Assembly (NCBI GenBank): GCA_964057225.1
Contig: OZ059894.1
Coordinates: 12,720,131 to 12,784,130 of the forward strand
From: Auanema rhodensis
Taxonomy: Eukaryota > Nematoda > Chromadorea > Rhabditida > Rhabditidae
DNA: 64,000 nt
Direction of reading: 5' to 3'
In this document: positions 16,166 through 30,249 of the stretch, piece by piece
Layout: each line of letters begins with the position of its first letter
Position numbering within the stretch: the first letter of the stretch is position 1
Translations under genes and position numbers: made by a program
The notes under the pieces: model-generated
Seen by the model: only the letters and a program-made list of their open reading frames with translations
What the model was told of the DNA's origin: nothing
The model's database searches: none

Positions 16166-18460
16166 AAAATCTTACAGAACGAATGAATTGTTTCAAAACT
16201 ATTGTAAAAATTTGAGATTGTTTCAAAATACGTGATTAAATGAAGAAAATGGAGTAAAATGAATTGGAAAATTATAAAATATTTCCATGTTTTATTTTCT
16301 TAGTATCAGAAAATTCGAATTAAGATCGTTTTCAATGTTTCAAATCTTAATGAACGAATTAATTGTTTCAAAACTATTGTAAAAATATGAGATTGTTTCA
16401 AAATACGTGATTAAATGAAGAAAATGGAGTAAAATGAATTGGAAAATTATAAAATATTTCCATGTTTTATTTTTTTAGTATCAGAAAATTCAAATTAAGA
16501 TCGTTTTTAATGTTTCAAATCTCAATGAACGAATGAATTGTTTCAAAACTATTGTAAAAATATGAGATTGTTTCAAAATACGTGATTAAATGAAGAAAAT
16601 GGAGTAAAATGAATTGGAAAATTATAAAATATTTTCATGTTTTATTTCTTGAGTTTCAAAATATTCAAACTTTTTTTTTTCACTGTTTAAAATCTTAATG
16701 AACGAATGAATTGTTTCAAAACTATTGTAAAAATATGAGATTGTTTCAAAATACGTGATTAAATGAAGAAAATGGAGTAAAATGAATTGGAAAATTATAA
16801 AATATTTCCATGTTTTATTTTCTTAGTATCAGAAAATTCAAATTAAGATCGTTTTCAATGTTTCAAATCTTAATGAACGAATTAATCGTTTCAAAACTAT
16901 TGTAAAAATATGAGATTGTTTCAAAATACGTGATTAAATGAAGAAAATAGAGTAAAATGAATTGGAATATTATAAAATATTTTCATGTTTTATTTCTTGA
17001 GTATCAAAATATTCAAACTTTTTTTTTTCACTGTTTAAAATCTTAATGAACGAATGAATTGTTTCAAAACTATTGTAAAAATATGAGATTGTTTCAAAAT
17101 ACGTGATTAAATGAAGGAAATGGAGTAAAATGAATTGGAAAATTATAAAATATTTTCATGTTTTATTTCTTGAGTTTCAAAAGATTCAAACTTTTTTTTT
17201 TCACTGTTTAAAATCTTAATGAACGAATGAATTGTTTCAAAACTATTGTAAAAATATGAGATTGTTTCAAAATACGTGATTAAATGAAGGAAATGGAGTA
17301 AAATGAATTGGAAAATTATAAAATATTTTCATGTTTTATTTCTTGAGTTTCAAAATATTCAAACTTTTTTTTTTCACTGTTTAAAATCTTAATGAACGAA
17401 TGAATTGTTTCAAAACTATTGTAAAAATTTGAGATTGTTTCAAAATACGTGATTAAATGAAGAAAATGGAGTAAAATGAATTGGAAAATTATAAAATATT
17501 TCCATGTTTTATTTTTTTAGTATCAGAAAATTCAAATTAAGATCGTTTTTATGTTTCAAATCTCAATGAACGAATGAATTGTTTCAAAACTATTGTAAAA
17601 ATATGAGATTGTTTCAAAATACGTGATTAAATGAAGAAAATGGAGTAAAATGAATTGGAAAATTATAAAATATTTTCATGTTTTATTTCTTGAGTTTCAA
17701 AATATTCAAACTTTTTTTTTTCACTGTTTAAAATCTTACAGAACGAATGAATTGTTTCAAAACTATTGTAAAAATTTGAGATTGTTTCAAAATACGTGAT
17801 TAAATGAAGAAAATGGAGTAAAATGAATTGGAAAATTATAAAATATTTCCATGTTTTATTTTCTTAGTATCAGAAAATTCGAATTAAGATCGTTTTCAAT
17901 GTTTCAAATCTTAATGAACGAATTAATTGTTTCAAAACTATTGTAAAAATATGAGATTGTTTCAAAATACGTGATTAAATGAAGAAAATGGAGTAAAATG
18001 AATTGGAAAATTATAAAATATTTCCATGTTTTATTTTTTTAGTATCAGAAAATTCAAATTAAGATCGTTTTTAATGTTTCAAATCTCAATGAACGAATGA
18101 ATTGTTTCAAAACTATTGTAAAAATATGAGATTGTTTCAAAATACGTGATTAAATGAAGAAAATGGAGTAAAATGAATTGGAAAATTATAAAATATTTTC
18201 ATGTTTTATTTCTTGAGTTTCAAAATATTCAAACTTTTTTTTTTCACTGTTTAAAATCTTAATGAACGAATGAATTGTTTCAAAACTATTGTAAAAATAT
18301 GAGATTGTTTCAAAATACGTGATTAAATGAAGAAAATGGAGTAAAATGAATTGGAAAATTATAAAATATTTCCATGTTTTATTTTCTTAGTATCAGAAAA
18401 TTCAAATTAAGATCGTTTTCAATGTTTCAAATCTTAATGAACGAATTAATCGTTTCAAAA
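15950..18460 (+). repeat. Nine-monomer (1564 bp) duplication
   Basis: A private one-base deletion (gtttttatgtttc) occurs at 15981 and again at 17545. The following cttacag (16171 and 17735) and gaattaatcg (16878 and 18442) markers keep the same 1564-bp offset. The unit was duplicated after the deletion arose. Outer limits are approximate. Confidence 0.75.
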
Positions 18461-21400
18461 CTATTGTAAAAATATGAGATTGTTTCAAAATACGTGATTA
18501 AATGAAGAAAATAGAGTAAAATGAATTGGAATATTATAAAATATTTTCATGTTTTATTTCTTGAGTATCAAAATATTCAAACTTTTTTTTTTCACTGTTT
18601 AAAATCTTAATGAACGAATGAATTGTTTCAAAACTATTGTAAAAATATGAGATTGTTTCAAAATACGTGATTAAATGAAGGAAATGGAGTAAAATGAATT
18701 GGAAAATTATAAAATATTTTCATGTTTTATTTCTTGAGTTTCAAAATATTCAAACTTTTTTTTTTCACTGTTTAAAATCTTAATGAACGAATGAATTGTT
18801 TCAAAACTATTGTAAAAATTTGAGATTGTTTCAAAATACGTGATTAAATGAAGAAAATAGAGTAAAATGAATTGGAATATTATAAAATATTTTCATGTTT
18901 TATTTCTTGAGTATCAAAATATTCAAACTTTTTTTTTTCACTGTTTAAAATCTTAATGAACGAATGAATTGTTTCAAAACTATTGTAAAAATATGAGATT
19001 GTTTCAAAATACGTGATTAAATGAAGGAAATGGAGTAAAATGAATTGGAAAATTATAAAATATTTTCATGTTTTATTTCTTGAGTTTCAAAATATTCAAA
19101 CTTTTTTTTTTCACTGTTTAAAATCTTAATGAACGAATGAATTGTTTCAAAACTATTGTAAAAATATGAGATTGTTTCAAAATACGTGATTAAATGAAGA
19201 AAATGGAGTAAAATGAATTGGAAAATTATAAAATATTTCCATGTTTTATTTTTTTAGTATCAGAAAATTCAAATTAAGATCGTTTTTAATGTTTCAAATC
19301 TCAATGAACGAATGAATTGTTTCAAAACTATTGTAAAAATATGAGATTGTTTCAAAATACGTGATTAAATGAAGAAAATGGAGTAAAATGAATTGGAAAA
19401 TTATAAAATATTTTCATGTTTTATTTCTTGAGTTTCAAAATATTCAAACTTTTTTTTTTCACTGTTTAAAATCTTACAGAACGAATGAATTGTTTCAAAA
19501 CTATTGTAAAAATTTGAGATTGTTTCAAAATACGTGATTAAATGAAGAAAATGGAGTAAAATGAATTGGAAAATTATAAAATATTTCCATGTTTTATTTT
19601 CTTAGTATCAGAAAATTCGAATTAAGATCGTTTTCAATGTTTCAAATCTTAATGAACGAATTAATTGTTTCAAAACTATTGTAAAAATATGAGATTGTTT
19701 CAAAATACGTGATTAAATGAAGAAAATGGAGTAAAATGAATTGGAAAATTATAAAATATTTCCATGTTTTATTTTTTTAGTATCAGAAAATTTAAATTAA
19801 GATCGTTTTTAATGTTTCAAATCTGAATGAACGAATGAATTGTTTCAAAACTATTGTAAAAATATGAGATTGTTTCAAAATACGTGATTAAATGAAGAAA
19901 ATGGAGTAAAATGAATTGGAAAATTATAAAATATTTTCATGTTTTATTTCTTGAGTTTCAAAATATTCAAACTTTTTTTTTTCACTGTTTAAAATCTTAA
20001 TGAACGAATGAATTGTTTCAAAACTATTGTAAAAATATGAGATTGTTTCAAAATACGTGATTAAATGAAGAAAATGGAGTAAAATGAATTGGAAAATTAT
20101 AAAATATTTCCATGTTTTATTTTCTTAGTATCAGAAAATTCAAATTAAGATCGTTTTCAATGTTTCAAATCTTAATGAACGAATTAATCGTTTCAAAACT
20201 ATTGTAAAAATATGAGATTGTTTCAAAATACGTGATTAAATGAAGAAAATGGAGTAAAATGAATTGGAATATTATAAAATATTTTCATGTTTTATTTTCT
20301 TAGTATCAGAAAATTCGAATTAAGATCGTTTTCAATGTTTCAAATCTTAATGAACGAATTAATTGTTTCAAAACTATTGTAAAAATATGAGATTGTTTCA
20401 AAATACGTGATTAAATGAAGAAAATGGAGTAAAATGAATTGGAAAATTATAAAATATTTCCATGTTTTATTTTTTTAGTATCAGAAAATTCAAATTAAGA
20501 TCGTTTTTAATGTTTCAAATCTCAATGAACGAATGAATTGTTTCAAAACTATTGTAAAAATATGAGATTGTTTCAAAATACGTGATTAAATGAAGAAAAT
20601 GGAGTAAAATGAATTGGAAAATTATAAAATATTTTCATGTTTTATTTCTTGAGTTTCAAAATATTCAAATTTTTTTTTTTCACTGTTTAAAATCTTAATG
20701 AACGAATGAATTGTTTCAAAACTATTGTAAAAATATGAGATTGTTTCAAAATACGTGATTAAATGAAGAAAATGGAGTAAAATGAATTGGAAAATTATAA
20801 AATATTTCCATGTTTTATTTTCTTAGTATCAGAAAATTCAAATTAAGATCGTTTTCAATGTTTCAAATCTTAATGAACGAATTAATCGTTTCAAAACTAT
20901 TGTAAAAATATGAGATTGTTTCAAAATACGTGATTAAATGAAGAAAATAGAGTAAAATGAATTGGAATATTATAAAATATTTTCATGTTTTATTTCTTGA
21001 GTATCAAAATATTCAAACTTTTTTTTTTCACTGTTTAAAATCTTAATGAACGAATGAATTGTTTCAAAACTATTGTAAAAATATGAGATTGTTTCAAAAT
21101 ACGTGATTAAATGAAGGAAATGGAGTAAAATGAATTGGAAAATTATAAAATATTTTCATGTTTTATTTCTTGAGTTTCAAAATATTCAAACTTTTTTTTT
21201 TCACTGTTTAAAATCTTAATGAACGAATGAATTGTTTCAAAACTATTGTAAAAATTTGAGATTGTTTCAAAATACGTGATTAAATGAAGAAAATGGAGTA
21301 AAATGAATTGGAAAATTATAAAATATTTTCATGTTTTATTTCTTGAGTATCAAAATATTTAAACTTTTTTTTTCACTGTTTAAAATCTTACAGAACGAAT

Positions 21401-23689
21401 GAATTGTTTCAAAACTATTGTAAAAATTTGAGATTGTTTCAAAATACGTGATTAAATGAAGAAAATGGAGTAAAATGAATTGGAAAATTATAAAATATTT
21501 CCATGTTTTATTTTCTTAGTATCAGAAAATTCAAATTAAGATCGTTTTCAATGTTTCAAATCTTAATGAACGAATTAATCGTTTCAAAACTATTGTAAAA
21601 ATATGAGATTGTTTCAAAATACGTGATTAAATGAAGAAAATAGAGTAAAATGAATTGGAATATTATAAAATATTTTCATGTTTTATTTCTTGAGTATCAA
21701 AAGATTCAAACTTTTTTTTTTCACTGTTTAAAATCTTAATGAACGAATGAATTGTTTCAAAACTATTGTAAAAATATGAGATTGTTTCAAAATACGTGAT
21801 TAAATGAAGGAAATGGAGTAAAATGAATTGGAAAATTATAAAATATTTTCATGTTTTATTTCTTGAGTTTCAAAATATTCAAACTTTTTTTTTTCACTGT
21901 TTAAAATCTTAATGAACGAATGAATTGTTTCAAAACTATTGTAAAAATTTGAGATTGTTTCAAAATACGTGATTAAATGAAGAAAATGGAGTAAAATGAA
22001 TTGGAAAATTATAAAATATTTCCATGTTTTATTTTTTTAGTATCAGAAAATTCAAATTAAGATCGTTTTTAATGTTTCAAATCTCAATGAACGAATGAAT
22101 TGTTTCAAAACTATTGTAAAAATATGAGATTGTTTCAAAATACGTGATTAAATGAAGAAAATGGAGTAAAATGAATTGGAAAATTATAAAATATTTCCAT
22201 GTTTTATTTTTTTAGTATCAGAAAATTCAAATTAAGATCGTTTTTAATGTTTCAAATCTCAATGAACGAATGAATTGTTTCAAAACTATTGTAAAAATAT
22301 GAGATTGTTTCAAAATACGTGATTAAATGAAGAAAATGGAGTAAAATGAATTGGAAAATTATAAAATATTTTCATGTTTTATTTCTTGAGTTTCAAAATA
22401 TTCAAACTTTTTTTTTTCACTGTTTAAAATCTTACAGAACGAATGAATTGTTTCAAAACTATTGTAAAAATTTGAGATTGTTTCAAAATACGTGATTAAA
22501 TGAAGAAAATGGAGTAAAATGAATTGGAAAATTATAAAATATTTCCATGTTTTATTTTCTTAGTATCAGAAAATTCGAATTAAGATCGTTTTCAATGTTT
22601 CAAATCTTAATGAACGAATTAATTGTTTCAAAACTATTGTAAAAATATGAGATTGTTTCAAAATACGTGATTAAATGAAGAAAATGGAGTAAAATGAATT
22701 GGAAAATTATAAAATATTTCCATGTTTTATTTTTTTAGTATCAGAAAATTCAAATTAAGATCGTTTTTAATGTTTCAAATCTCAATGAACGAATGAATTG
22801 TTTCAAAACTATTGTAAAAATATGAGATTGTTTCAAAATACGTGATTAAATGAAGAAAATGGAGTAAAATGAATTGGAAAATTATAAAATATTTTCATGT
22901 TTTATTTCTTGAGTTTCAAAATATTCAAACTTTTTTTTTTCACTGTTTAAAATCTTAATGAACGAATGAATTGTTTCAAAACTATTGTAAAAATATGAGA
23001 TTGTTTCAAAATACGTGATTAAATGAAGGAAATGGAGTAAAATGAATTGGAAAATTATAAAATATTTTCATGTTTTATTTCTTGAGTTTCAAAATATTCA
23101 AACTTTTTTTTTTCACTGTTTAAAATCTTAATGAACGAATGAATTGTTTCAAAACTATTGTAAAAATTTGAGATTGTTTCAAAATACGTGATTAAATGAA
23201 GAAAATGGAGTAAAATGAATTGGAAAATTATAAAATATTTCCATGTTTTATTTTTTTAGTATCAGAAAATTCAAATTAAGATCGTTTTTAATGTTTCAAA
23301 TCTCAATGAACGAATGAATTGTTTCAAAACTATTGTAAAAATATGAGATTGTTTCAAAATACGTGATTAAATGAAGAAAATGGAGTAAAATGAATTGGAA
23401 AATTATAAAATATTTTCATGTTTTATTTCTTGAGTTTCAAAATATTCAAACTTTTTTTTTTCACTGTTTAAAATCTTAATGAACGAATGAATTGTTTCAA
23501 AACTATTGTAAAAATTTGAGATTGTTTCAAAATACGTGATTTAATGAAGAAAATAGAGTAAAATGAATTGGAAAATTATAAAATATTTTCATGTTTTATT
23601 TTTTTAGTATCAGAAAATTCAAATTAAGATCGTTTTTAATGTTTCAAATCTTAATGAACGAATGAATTGTTTCAAAACTATTGTAAAAA

Positions 23690-25790
23690 TATGAGATTGT
23701 TTCAAAATACGTGATTAAATGAAGAAAATGGAGCAAAATGAATTGGAAAATTATAAAATATTTTCATGTTTTATTTCTTGAGTATCAAAATATTTAAATT
23801 TTTTTTTTTCACTGTTTAAAATCTTACAGAACGAATGAATTGTTTCAAAACTATTGTAAAAATTTGAGATTGTTTCAAAATTTGTGATTAAATGAAGAAA
23901 ATGGAGTAAAATGAATTGGAAAATTATAAAATATTTCCATGTTTTATTTTCTTAGTATCAGAAAATTCAAATTAAGATCGTTTTTAATGTTTCAAATCTT
24001 AATGAACGAATGAATTGTTTCAAAACTATTGTAAAAATATGAGATTGTTTCAAAATACGTGATTAAATGAAGAAAATGGAGTAAAATGAATTGGAAAATT
24101 ATAAAATATTTCCATGTTTTATTTTCTTAGTATCAGAAAATTCAAATTAAGATCGTTTTTAATGTTTCAAATCTTAATGAACGAATGAATTGTTTCAAAA
24201 CTATTGTAAAAATATGAGATTAATTCAAAATACGTGATTAAATGAAGAAAATGGAGTAAAATGAATTGGAAAATTATAAAATATTTTCATGTTTTATTTC
24301 TTGAGTTTCAAAATATTCAAACTTTTTTTTTTCACTGTTTAAAATTTTAATGAACGAATGAATTGTTTCAAAACTATTGTAAAAATATGAGATTGTTTCA
24401 AAATACGTGATTAAATGAAGAAAATGGAGTAAAATGAATTGGAAAATTATAAAATATTTTCATGTTTTATTTCTTGAGTTTCAAAATATTCAAACTTTTT
24501 TTTTTCACTGTTTAAAATCTTAATTAACGAATGAATTGTTTCAAAACTATTGTAAAAATATGAGATTGTTTCAAAATACGTGATTAAATGAAGAAAATGG
24601 AGTAAAATGAATTGGAAAATTATAAAATATTTTCATTTTTTATTTCTTGAGTATCAAAATATTCAAAATTATATCTTTTTTACTGTTAAAAACATTATTA
24701 ACTGGATGATTTGTTTGGAAATTATTGTAAAAATATGAGATTGTTTCAAAATACGTGATTAAATGAAGAAAATGGAGCAAAATGAATTGGAAAATTATAA
24801 AATATTTTCATGTTTTATTTCTTGAGTATCAAAATATTTAAATTTTTTTTTTTCACTGTTTAAAATCTTACAGAACGAATGAATTGTTTCAAAACTATTG
24901 TAAAAATTTGAGATTGTTTCAAAATTTGTGATTAAATGAAGAAAATGGAGTAAAATGAATTGGAAAATTATAAAATATTTCCATGTTTTATTTTCTTAGT
25001 ATCAGAAAATTCAAATTAAGATCGTTTTTAATGTTTCAAATCTTAATGAACGAATGAATTGTTTCAAAACTATTGTAAAAATATGAGATTGTTTCAAAAT
25101 ACGTGATTAAATGAAGAAAATGGAGTAAAATGAATTGGAAAATTATAAAATATTTCCATGTTTTATTTTCTTAGTATCAGAAAATTCAAATTAAGATCGT
25201 TTTTAATGTTTCAAATCTTAATGAACGAATGAATTGTTTCAAAACTATTGTAAAAATATGAGATTAATTCAAAATACGTGATTAAATGAAGAAAATGGAG
25301 TAAAATGAATTGGAAAATTATAAAATATTTTCATGTTTTATTTCTTGAGTTTCAAAATATTCAAACTTTTTTTTTTCACTGTTTAAAATTTTAATGAACG
25401 AATGAATTGTTTCAAAACTATTGTAAAAATATGAGATTGTTTCAAAATACGTGATTAAATGAAGAAAATGGAGTAAAATGAATTGGAAAATTATAAAATA
25501 TTTTCATGTTTTATTTCTTGAGTTTCAAAATATTCAAACTTTTTTTTTTCACTGTTTAAAATCTTAATTAACGAATGAATTGTTTCAAAACTATTGTAAA
25601 AATATGAGATTGTTTCAAAATACGTGATTAAATGAAGAAAATGGAGTAAAATGAATTGGAAAATTATAAAATATTTCCATGTTTTATTTTTTTAGTATCA
25701 GAAAATTCAAATTAAGATCGTTTTTAATGTTTCAAATCTCAATGAACGAATGAATTGTTTCAAAACTATTGTAAAAATATGAGATTGTTT
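23690..25790 (+). repeat. Tandem six-monomer (1044 bp) duplication
   Basis: The rare variant tatttaaattttt occurs at 23791 and 24835, and the gagattaattc variant at 24216 and 25260, both 1044 bp apart. Each copy also has the gaaattttaatg variant afterwards. Sharing several private changes marks a recent event. Limits are approximate. Confidence 0.75.
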
Positions 25791-27749
25791 CAAAATACGT
25801 GATTAAATGAAGAAAATGGAGCAAAATGAATTGGAAAATTATAAAATATTTTCATGTTTTATTTCTTGAGTATCAAAATATTTAAACTTTTTTTTTTCAC
25901 TGTTTAAAATCTTAATGAACGAATGAATTGTTTCAAAACTATTGTAAAAATATGAGATTGTTTCAAAATACGTGATTAAATGAAGAAAATGGAGTAAAAT
26001 GAATTGGAAAATTATAAAATATTTTCATGTTTTATTTCTTGAGTTTCAAAATATTCAAACTTTTTTTTTTCACTGTTTAAAATCTTACAGAACGAATGAA
26101 TTGTTTCAAAACTATTGTAAAAATTTGAGATTGTTTCAAAATACGTGATTAAATGAAGAAAATGGAGTAAAATGAATTGGAAAATTATAAAATATTTCCA
26201 TGTTTTATTTTCTTAGTATCAGAAAATTCGAATTAAGATCGTTTTCAATGTTTCAAATCTTAATGAACGAATTAATTGTTTCAAAACTATTGTAAAAATA
26301 TGAGATTGTTTCAAAATACGTGATTAAATGAAGAAAATGGAGTAAAATGAATTGGAAAATTATAAAATATTTCCATGTTTTATTTTTTTAGTATCAGAAA
26401 ATTCAAATTAAGATCGTTTTTAATGTTTCAAATCTCAATGAACGAATGAATTGTTTCAAAACTATTGTAAAAATATGAGATTGTTTCAAAATACGTGATT
26501 AAATGAAGAAAATGGAGTAAAATGAATTGGAAAATTATAAAATATTTTCATGTTTTATTTCTTGAGTTTCAAAATATTCAAATTTTTTTTTTTCACTGTT
26601 TAAAATCTTAATGAACGAATGAATTGTTTCAAAACTATTGTAAAAATATGAGATTGTTTCAAAATACGTGATTAAATGAAGAAAATGGAGTAAAATGAAT
26701 TGGAAAATTATAAAATATTTCCATGTTTTATTTTCTTAGTATCAGAAAATTCAAATTAAGATCGTTTTCAATGTTTCAAATCTTAATGAACGAATTAATC
26801 GTTTCAAAACTATTGTAAAAATATGAGATTGTTTCAAAATACGTGATTAAATGAAGAAAATAGAGTAAAATGAATTGGAATATTATAAAATATTTTCATG
26901 TTTTATTTCTTGAGTATCAAAATATTCAAACTTTTTTTTTTCACTGTTTAAAATCTTAATGAACGAATGAATTGTTTCAAAACTATTGTAAAAATATGAG
27001 ATTGTTTCAAAATACGTGATTAAATGAAGGAAATGGAGTAAAATGAATTGGAAAATTATAAAATATTTTCATGTTTTATTTCTTGAGTTTCAAAATATTC
27101 AAACTTTTTTTTTTCACTGTTTAAAATCTTAATGAACGAATGAATTGTTTCAAAACTATTGTAAAAATTTGAGATTGTTTCAAAATACGTGATTAAATGA
27201 AGAAAATGGAGTAAAATGAATTGGAAAATTATAAAATATTTCCATGTTTTATTTTTTTAGTATCAGAAAATTCAAATTAAGATCGTTTTTAATGTTTCAA
27301 ATCTCAATGAACGAATGAATTGTTTCAAAACTATTGTAAAAATATGAGATTGTTTCAAAATACGTGATTAAATGAAGAAAATGGAGTAAAATGAATTGGA
27401 AAATTATAAAATATTTTCATGTTTTATTTCTTGAGTTTCAAAATATTCAAACTTTTTTTTTTCACTGTTTAAAATCTTAATGAACGAATGAATTGTTTCA
27501 AAACTATTGTAAAAATATGAGATTGTTTCAAAATACGTGATTAAATGAAGAAAATGGAGTAAAATGAATTGGAAAATTATAAAATATTTTCATGTTTTAT
27601 TTCTTGAGTTTCAAAATATTCAAACTTTTTTTTTTCACTGTTTAAAATCTTAATTAACGAATGAATTGTTTCAAAACTATTGTAAAAATATGAGATTGTT
27701 TCAAAATACGTGATTAAATGAAGAAAATGGAGTAAAATGAATTGGAAAA

Positions 27750-28790
27750 TTATAAAATATTTCCATGTTTTATTTTTTTAGTATCAGAAAATTCAAATTA
27801 AGATCGTTTTTAATGTTTCAAATCTCAATGAACGAATGAATTGTTTCAAAACTATTGTAAAAATATGAGATTGTTTCAAAATACGTGATTAAATGAAGAA
27901 AATGGAGCAAAATGAATTGGAAAATTATAAAATATTTTCATGTTTTATTTCTTGAGTATCAAAATATTTAAACTTTTTTTTTTCACTGTTTAAAATCTTA
28001 ATGAACGAATGAATTGTTTCAAAACTATTGTAAAAATATGAGATTGTTTCAAAATACGTGATTAAATGAAGAAAATGGAGTAAAATGAATTGGAAAATTA
28101 TAAAATATTTTCATGTTTTATTTCTTGAGTTTCAAAATATTCAAACTTTTTTTTTTCACTGTTTAAAATCTTACAGAACGAATGAATTGTTTCAAAACTA
28201 TTGTAAAAATTTGAGATTGTTTCAAAATACGTGATTAAATGAAGAAAATGGAGTAAAATGAATTGGAAAATTATAAAATATTTCCATGTTTTATTTTTTT
28301 AGTATCAGAAAATTCAAATTAAGATCGTTTTTAATGTTTCAAATCTCAATGAACGAATGAATTGTTTCAAAACTATTGTAAAAATATGAGATTGTTTCAA
28401 AATACGTGATTAAATGAAGAAAATGGAGCAAAATGAATTGGAAAATTATAAAATATTTTCATGTTTTATTTCTTGAGTATCAAAATATTTAAACTTTTTT
28501 TTTTCACTGTTTAAAATCTTAATGAACGAATGAATTGTTTCAAAACTATTGTAAAAATATGAGATTGTTTCAAAATACGTGATTAAATGAAGAAAATGGA
28601 GTAAAATGAATTGGAAAATTATAAAATATTTTCATGTTTTATTTCTTGAGTTTCAAAATATTCAAACTTTTTTTTTTCACTGTTTAAAATCTTACAGAAC
28701 GAATGAATTGTTTCAAAACTATTGTAAAAATTTGAGATTGTTTCAAAATACGTGATTAAATGAAGAAAATGGAGTAAAATGAATTGGAAA
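27750..28790 (+). repeat. Tandem three-monomer (521 bp) duplication, first instance
   Basis: The gagcaaaatg monomer tag occurs at 27905 and 28426, with the same B, A, A order of subtypes around both. The same 521-bp doublet is seen again at 30691/31212 and 34171/34692, so the doublet was copied as part of larger segments. Confidence 0.7.
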
Positions 28791-30249
28791 ATTATAAAAT
28801 ATTTCCATGTTTTATTTTCTTAGTATCAGAAAATTCGAATTAAGATCGTTTTCAATGTTTCAAATCTTAATGAACGAATTAATTGTTTCAAAACTATTGT
28901 AAAAATATGAGATTGTTTCAAAATACGTGATTAAATGAAGAAAATGGAGTAAAATGAATTGGAAAATTATAAAATATTTCCATGTTTTATTTTCTTAGTA
29001 TCAGAAAATTCAAATTAAGATCGTTTTCAATGTTTCAAATCTTAATGAACGAATTAATCGTTTCAAAACTATTGTAAAAATATGAGATTGTTTCAAAATA
29101 CGTGATTAAATGAAGAAAATGGAGTAAAATGAATTGGAAAATTATAAAATATTTCCATGTTTTATTTTCTTAGTATCAGAAAATTCAAATTAAGATCGTT
29201 TTCAATGTTTCAAATCTTAATGAACGAATTAATCGTTTCAAAACTATTGTAAAAATATGAGATTGTTTCAAAATACGTGATTTAATGAAGAAAATAGAGT
29301 AAAATGAATTGGAAAATTATAAAATATTTTCATGTTTTATTTTTTTAGTATCAGAAAATTCAAATTAAGATCGTTTTTAATGTTTCAAATCTTAATGAAC
29401 GAATGAATTGTTTCAAAACTATTGTAAAAATATGAGATTGTTTCAAAATACGTGATTAAATGAAGAAAATGGAGTAAAATGAATTGGAAAATTATAAAAT
29501 ATTTTCATTTTTTATTTCTTGAGTATCAAAATATTCAAAATTATATCTTTTTTACTGTTAAAAACATTATTAACTGGATGATTTGTTTGGAAATTATTGT
29601 AAAAATATGAGATTGTTTCAAAATACGTGATTAAATGAAGAAAATGGAGCAAAATGAATTGGAAAATTATAAAATATTTTCATGTTTTATTTCTTGAGTA
29701 TCAAAACATTTAAACTTTTTTTTTTCACTGTTTAAAATCTTACAGAACGAATGAATTGTTTCAAAACTATTGTAAAAATTTGAGATTGTTTCAAAATTTG
29801 TGATTAAATGAAGAAAATGGAGTAAAATGAATTGGAAAATTATAAAATATTTCCATGTTTTATTTTCTTAGTATCAGAAAATTCAAATTAAGATCGTTTT
29901 TAATGTTTCAAATCTTAATGAACGAATGAATTGTTTCAAAACTATTGTAAAAATATGAGATTGTTTCAAAATACGTGATTAAATGAAGAAAATGGAGTAA
30001 AATGAATTGGAAAATTATAAAATATTTCCATGTTTTATTTTCTTAGTATCAGAAAATTCAAATTAAGATCGTTTTTAATGTTTCAAATCTTAATGAACGA
30101 ATGAATTGTTTCAAAACTATTGTAAAAATATGAGATTAATTCAAAATACGTGATTAAATGAAGAAAATGGAGTAAAATGAATTGGAAAATTATAAAATAT
30201 TTTCATGTTTTATTTCTTGAGTTTCAAAATATTCAAACTTTTTTTTTTC

